This document shows positions 6,139-8,819 of a stretch of 8,819 nucleotides of DNA, one piece after another. A model generated the notes under the pieces. That model did no database searches. It was not told the origin of the DNA and saw nothing but the letters and a program-made list of their open reading frames with translations. The translations under genes were made by a program, and so were the position numbers. This DNA is from an uncultured Flavobacteriales bacterium. Lineage in GTDB: Bacteria > Bacteroidota > Bacteroidia > Flavobacteriales > Flavobacteriaceae. Each line of letters opens with the position of its first letter. The stretch's first letter is position 1. The stretch lies in contig CAJVXR010000063.1 in the NCBI GenBank assembly GCA_913009535.1, forward strand, positions 1 through 8,819. The letters run 5' to 3'.

Positions 6139-8409
6139 TTAGTATACAATTGATTGTGGTCTATATTTTTTTTCTTTTCCAAAATTTAAATTTGGATTAG
6201 GTCCCATATTAAATATTAACTCTCCTCCTTGCATAATATCTTTGTGGGTTATGTAAGAGAATTTGTAGTCCTTTCCATTTAGTTGTACAGACTGTATATA
6301 AATATTGTCATCACTATTTTCTTTTGCTATAATTGTAAACTTTTTATCCTCTGGCAAGACAATAGAAGCTGCATCAAATAAAGGAGAACCAAACACATAA
6401 GCTCCATTAGAAGGATTAACTGGGTAAAAACCTAATGAAGAAAAGATATGCCATGCAGACATTTGCCCACAATCTTCATTTCCGGATAAACCATCTGGCT
6501 TGTCAGTGTAGAGTTCATTATTTATATACCTTACTTTATCAGCAATTTTATATGGCTCACCTGAGTAAGCATACATATATGTTGTATGATGACTCGGCTC
6601 ATTTCCATGTGCATATTGACCAATTAATCCTGTTATATCCATAGAAGCCTCTTCTCCTAACTCTGAAGACATACTAAATAGTTCGTCCAATTTTTCTGTA
6701 TATTTTTCGTCTCCACCAAGTAATTCTATAAGCCCTTCAGGGTCTTGAGGTACAAGCCATAAGTATTGCCACGCATTTCCTTCACAATAATCATTTACAC
6801 GATGCTGTGCAGAAACTGGGTCAAATGGAGTTCTCCAGCTTCCGTCAGAAAGTTTACCTCTCATGAATCTTGTTTCAGGGTCAAAATATTCCTTGTAAGC
6901 TTTGGATCTATTTAAAAAGTACTCATAATCCTCTTGTTTATTTAATTTTTTTGCAAGTTGTGCAATTGCCCAATCTGCAATAGCATATTCCATTGAACTA
7001 GCTACGGATTCCACCATATAATCTCCGGGGATGTATCCTTTTTCCATTAATTTTTTTACGCCTGGCTCAAAATCTCCAGTAGCACTTTCTTTAACAGCAC
7101 GAAAAACTTCCTCCAGATCAATTCCCTCAAATCCTTTTAAGGAAGCATCAATTACAACTGGAATACCGCTGTATCCAGGCATAGTATTTGTTTCGTTTCC
7201 TCTTAGGTGCCATATTGGTAATTTACCTTGATGGTCAAAGATTTTCAACATCGACTTAACCATATCGCTAACTCTTTCAGGATGAGTAATTGTGTATAAT
7301 GGGTGTGCGGCTCTATAAGTATCCCATAAAGAAAATAGAGTATAATTAGTAAAAGAGGTGTCTTTGTATACGACCTTGTCGGTTCCTCTATATTCACCAT
7401 TAACGTCTTGGTATAAATTAGGAGCAATCATAGTATGGTACATCGCTGTATAAAAAACTCTTTTCTTTTTTAAATCATCGGTTGTAATATCAATCTTAGA
7501 TAGTTCTTGATTCCATTTGTTTTCAGCTTCCTTTTTTACTTTATCAAAATCCCAATGAGGAATCTCAACGGTCAGGTTTTCAAGTGCATTTTCAGAACTA
7601 ACTGTCGAAACACCCATTTTTACATATATTTCTTCGTTTTTTTCAGTTTCAAACTCTAAAAAACCTTTAACATACGTCCCCTTTAACTCATCCCCTTTAA
7701 ACTTTTTATCTCTATCGTAGAGAATAAAATCTGTAACTGGTTTAGAAAGAATTAAAGTAAAATACTCTCGTTGATCCGATGCCCATCCAGAAGAGAATCT
7801 ATGACCTTGAAAAGTTGTGTCATTTACTCTTTTTAAATAAGTTTCAGTAGGCCTATCAGCACTTCCTTCCCCTAAATCAATTATTACTCTAGACTTTTTT
7901 GAGGATGGATATGTATATCTATGAAACCCTACTCTTTCAGAGGCTGTTAGTTCAACATCGATGTTATATCTTTCAAGAGCTACTTTATAGTAGCCTACAG
8001 AATTAAATTCTTTGTTTTTTCTGTAAAGTGAAGAATATCCAGACATATGATTATCTTGATTTCCAGCATTATATTTTAATTCCCCAGTAGCAGGCATTAT
8101 GGTTAATTCACCAAGATCAGACATTCCTGTACCACTAACATTTAAGTGACAAAACCCTTTTACAATACTATCAGTATGATGGTATGAAGAAGACCAATCC
8201 CATCCCTTATTAAAGTTTGTCGGTCCAACTTGAACACCTCCAAAAGGGACTGTTGCGCCAACAAATACATGGCCATGGCCACCTGAGCCAATAAACGGAT
8301 CAACATATTTTATTAAATCATTTTCAATTTCAGAATTTGCAATGAAGTTATATCCACAAAGGATTGCAAGTAAAATGATAATATTGATTGGATTTTTTAT
8401 TTTTTTCAT
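6139..8409 (-). CDS. GH92 exo-alpha-mannosidase, linkage other than alpha-1,2 likely
   Basis: Second complete GH92 enzyme, 756 residues, with an N-terminal export signal (K-K-I-K, hydrophobic core 8-24, cleavage near A-N-S/E). Cys18 is preceded by Leu and does not form a good lipobox. The N-terminal domain starts YVDPFIGSGGHGHVFVGATVPFG (35-57), the commoner GH92 form, unlike its neighbour. The catalytic domain has LWDTYR (361-366), YCEGNAWQYLW (541-551, E543 as predicted acid), GQYAHGNEPSHH (597-608) and GNEDCGQMSAW (643-653, D646 as predicted base). Where the alpha-1,2 enzyme Bt3990 and the downstream paralogue have a His-Glu pair, this protein has a shorter loop around SELGEEASMDITG (582-594) with no histidine. 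A different linkage such as alpha-1,3 or alpha-1,6 is therefore inferred. It is placed 9 bp from both GH92 neighbours, in one operon. Confidence 0.95.
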   Translation of the reverse strand: MKKIKNPINIIILLAILCGYNFIANSEIENDLIKYVDPFIGSGGHGHVFVGATVPFGGVQVGPTNFNKGWDWSSSYHHTDSIVKGFCHLNVSGTGMSDLGELTIMPATGELKYNAGNQDNHMSGYSSLYRKNKEFNSVGYYKVALERYNIDVELTASERVGFHRYTYPSSKKSRVIIDLGEGSADRPTETYLKRVNDTTFQGHRFSSGWASDQREYFTLILSKPVTDFILYDRDKKFKGDELKGTYVKGFLEFETEKNEEIYVKMGVSTVSSENALENLTVEIPHWDFDKVKKEAENKWNQELSKIDITTDDLKKKRVFYTAMYHTMIAPNLYQDVNGEYRGTDKVVYKDTSFTNYTLFSLWDTYRAAHPLYTITHPERVSDMVKSMLKIFDHQGKLPIWHLRGNETNTMPGYSGIPVVIDASLKGFEGIDLEEVFRAVKESATGDFEPGVKKLMEKGYIPGDYMVESVASSMEYAIADWAIAQLAKKLNKQEDYEYFLNRSKAYKEYFDPETRFMRGKLSDGSWRTPFDPVSAQHRVNDYCEGNAWQYLWLVPQDPEGLIELLGGDEKYTEKLDELFSMSSELGEEASMDITGLIGQYAHGNEPSHHTTYMYAYSGEPYKIADKVRYINNELYTDKPDGLSGNEDCGQMSAWHIFSSLGFYPVNPSNGAYVFGSPLFDAASIVLPEDKKFTIIAKENSDDNIYIQSVQLNGKDYKFSYITHKDIMQGGELIFNMGPNPNLNFGKEKKYRPQSIVY

Positions 8410-8418
8410 AGTTCTAGT

Positions 8419-8819
8419 TTAGTTAAAACTTGGTGGAGCTTCTATTTCTCCCCAGTTAGATTGTTTGTTTGTGGTTGTTTCAAATTCTAAAACACCACCA
8501 TTTCTAATTTTATCCCATTCTATCCAGCTGGAATAATGATAGTTGTTATTTAAAAGTAAAGATTTTATGTAAAAGTTATTTGTTTTTGGAGTAATAATTT
8601 TAAGAGTTTTTTTATCAGGTAAATTAATTAAAACCTCCTCAAAAGAGGGGATATTAATCGATAAGCCTGCAACACCTGGTATCATTGGATAAAGACCAAT
8701 GGATGCAAAAACATACCAAGCTCCCATCGTCCCTAAATCATCATTTCCAGGCAAGCCAGAAACACTACTATTATACTGTTCATTTAAAATTCTTGAAATC
8801 GTCTGTGAAGTTTTGTTTG
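8419..8819 (-). CDS. GH92 alpha-mannosidase, C-terminal part (cut by right edge)
   Basis: The last 132 residues of a third GH92 enzyme; the reading frame is open to the right edge, so the gene begins outside the window. The visible part contains SRILNEQYNSSVSGLPGNDD (8-27), then LGTMGAWYVFASIGLYP (28-44). GNDD holds the conserved aspartate that acts as catalytic base in the family. The C-terminal beta domain follows (PSFEEVLINLP, SSWIEWDKIRNGG, and an NWG near the end). The catalytic acid and specificity loop are not visible, so linkage cannot be judged. Sequence differs clearly from both downstream paralogues (GNDDLG against GNEDCG and GDEDNG), so this is not a recent duplicate. The stop at 8419 is 9 bp before the next GH92 start, indicating one transcript. 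Confidence 0.93.
   Translation of the reverse strand, partial: NKTSQTISRILNEQYNSSVSGLPGNDDLGTMGAWYVFASIGLYPMIPGVAGLSINIPSFEEVLINLPDKKTLKIITPKTNNFYIKSLLLNNNYHYSSWIEWDKIRNGGVLEFETTTNKQSNWGEIEAPPSFN

Noticed and set aside
6435..7427. Short open frames at 6435-6644 (+), 7031-7231 (+) and 7245-7427 (-) inside the middle GH92 gene
   Set aside because: All overlap conserved GH92 coding sequence in other frames and show no independent coding signal.
8419..8754. Reading the right-edge gene as a complete 111-residue protein starting at 8754
   Set aside because: That start is a TTG leucine codon inside the conserved SGLPGNDD motif. The frame stays open to the window edge with GH92-like residues, so this is a cut gene, not a small protein.

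Overview
The window is AT-rich and looks like the chromosome of a member of the Bacteroidota, most likely a marine or soil Flavobacteriia. The evidence is a DUF3078 outer-membrane protein (a family essentially confined to Bacteroidota), several GH92 mannosidases, lipoproteins with short Bacteroidota-type signal peptides, A-rich leaders in place of strong Shine-Dalgarno sites, and weak matches to the TTTG/TAnnTTTG promoter style of this phylum. Genes are packed tightly. No gene-free stretch is longer than 62 bp, and I found no RNA gene, CRISPR array, insertion sequence or transfer scar.

Right part (3796-8819, minus strand): three GH92 exo-alpha-mannosidase genes in tandem. The first is cut by the right edge, and the two junctions between the genes are both 9 bp. 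The last gene carries the full set of catalytic and specificity residues recalled for the alpha-1,2-mannosidase Bt3990, at identical spacing. The middle gene keeps the catalytic residues but lacks the His-Glu specificity pair, so it probably cuts a different linkage. Left part (1-1802, minus strand): an NTF2-like lipoprotein followed 25 bp later by a GH2 beta-mannosidase, cut by the left edge before its catalytic glutamates. Three alpha-mannosidases plus a beta-mannosidase would suit stepwise removal of mannose from a high-mannose N-glycan or similar alpha-mannoside, ending at the Man-beta-1,4-GlcNAc core. No SusC/SusD pair, sulfatase, endo-glycosidase or regulator is visible, so calling this a polysaccharide utilization locus is inference.

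Middle (1865-3757): three general genes sit between the two glycosidase groups. They are DUF3078 on the plus strand, and a convergent minus-strand pair of a 70-residue PhnA/YjdM-domain protein followed after 1 bp by a seven-helix Bax inhibitor-1/YccA-type membrane protein. They have no obvious link to mannose and either were inserted into, or separate, two mannosidase groups. The window looks like a known type of mannoside-degrading region, and I see no convincing sign of an undescribed system. The most useful leads are the division of labour among the GH92 paralogues and the unusual make-up of the small genes.
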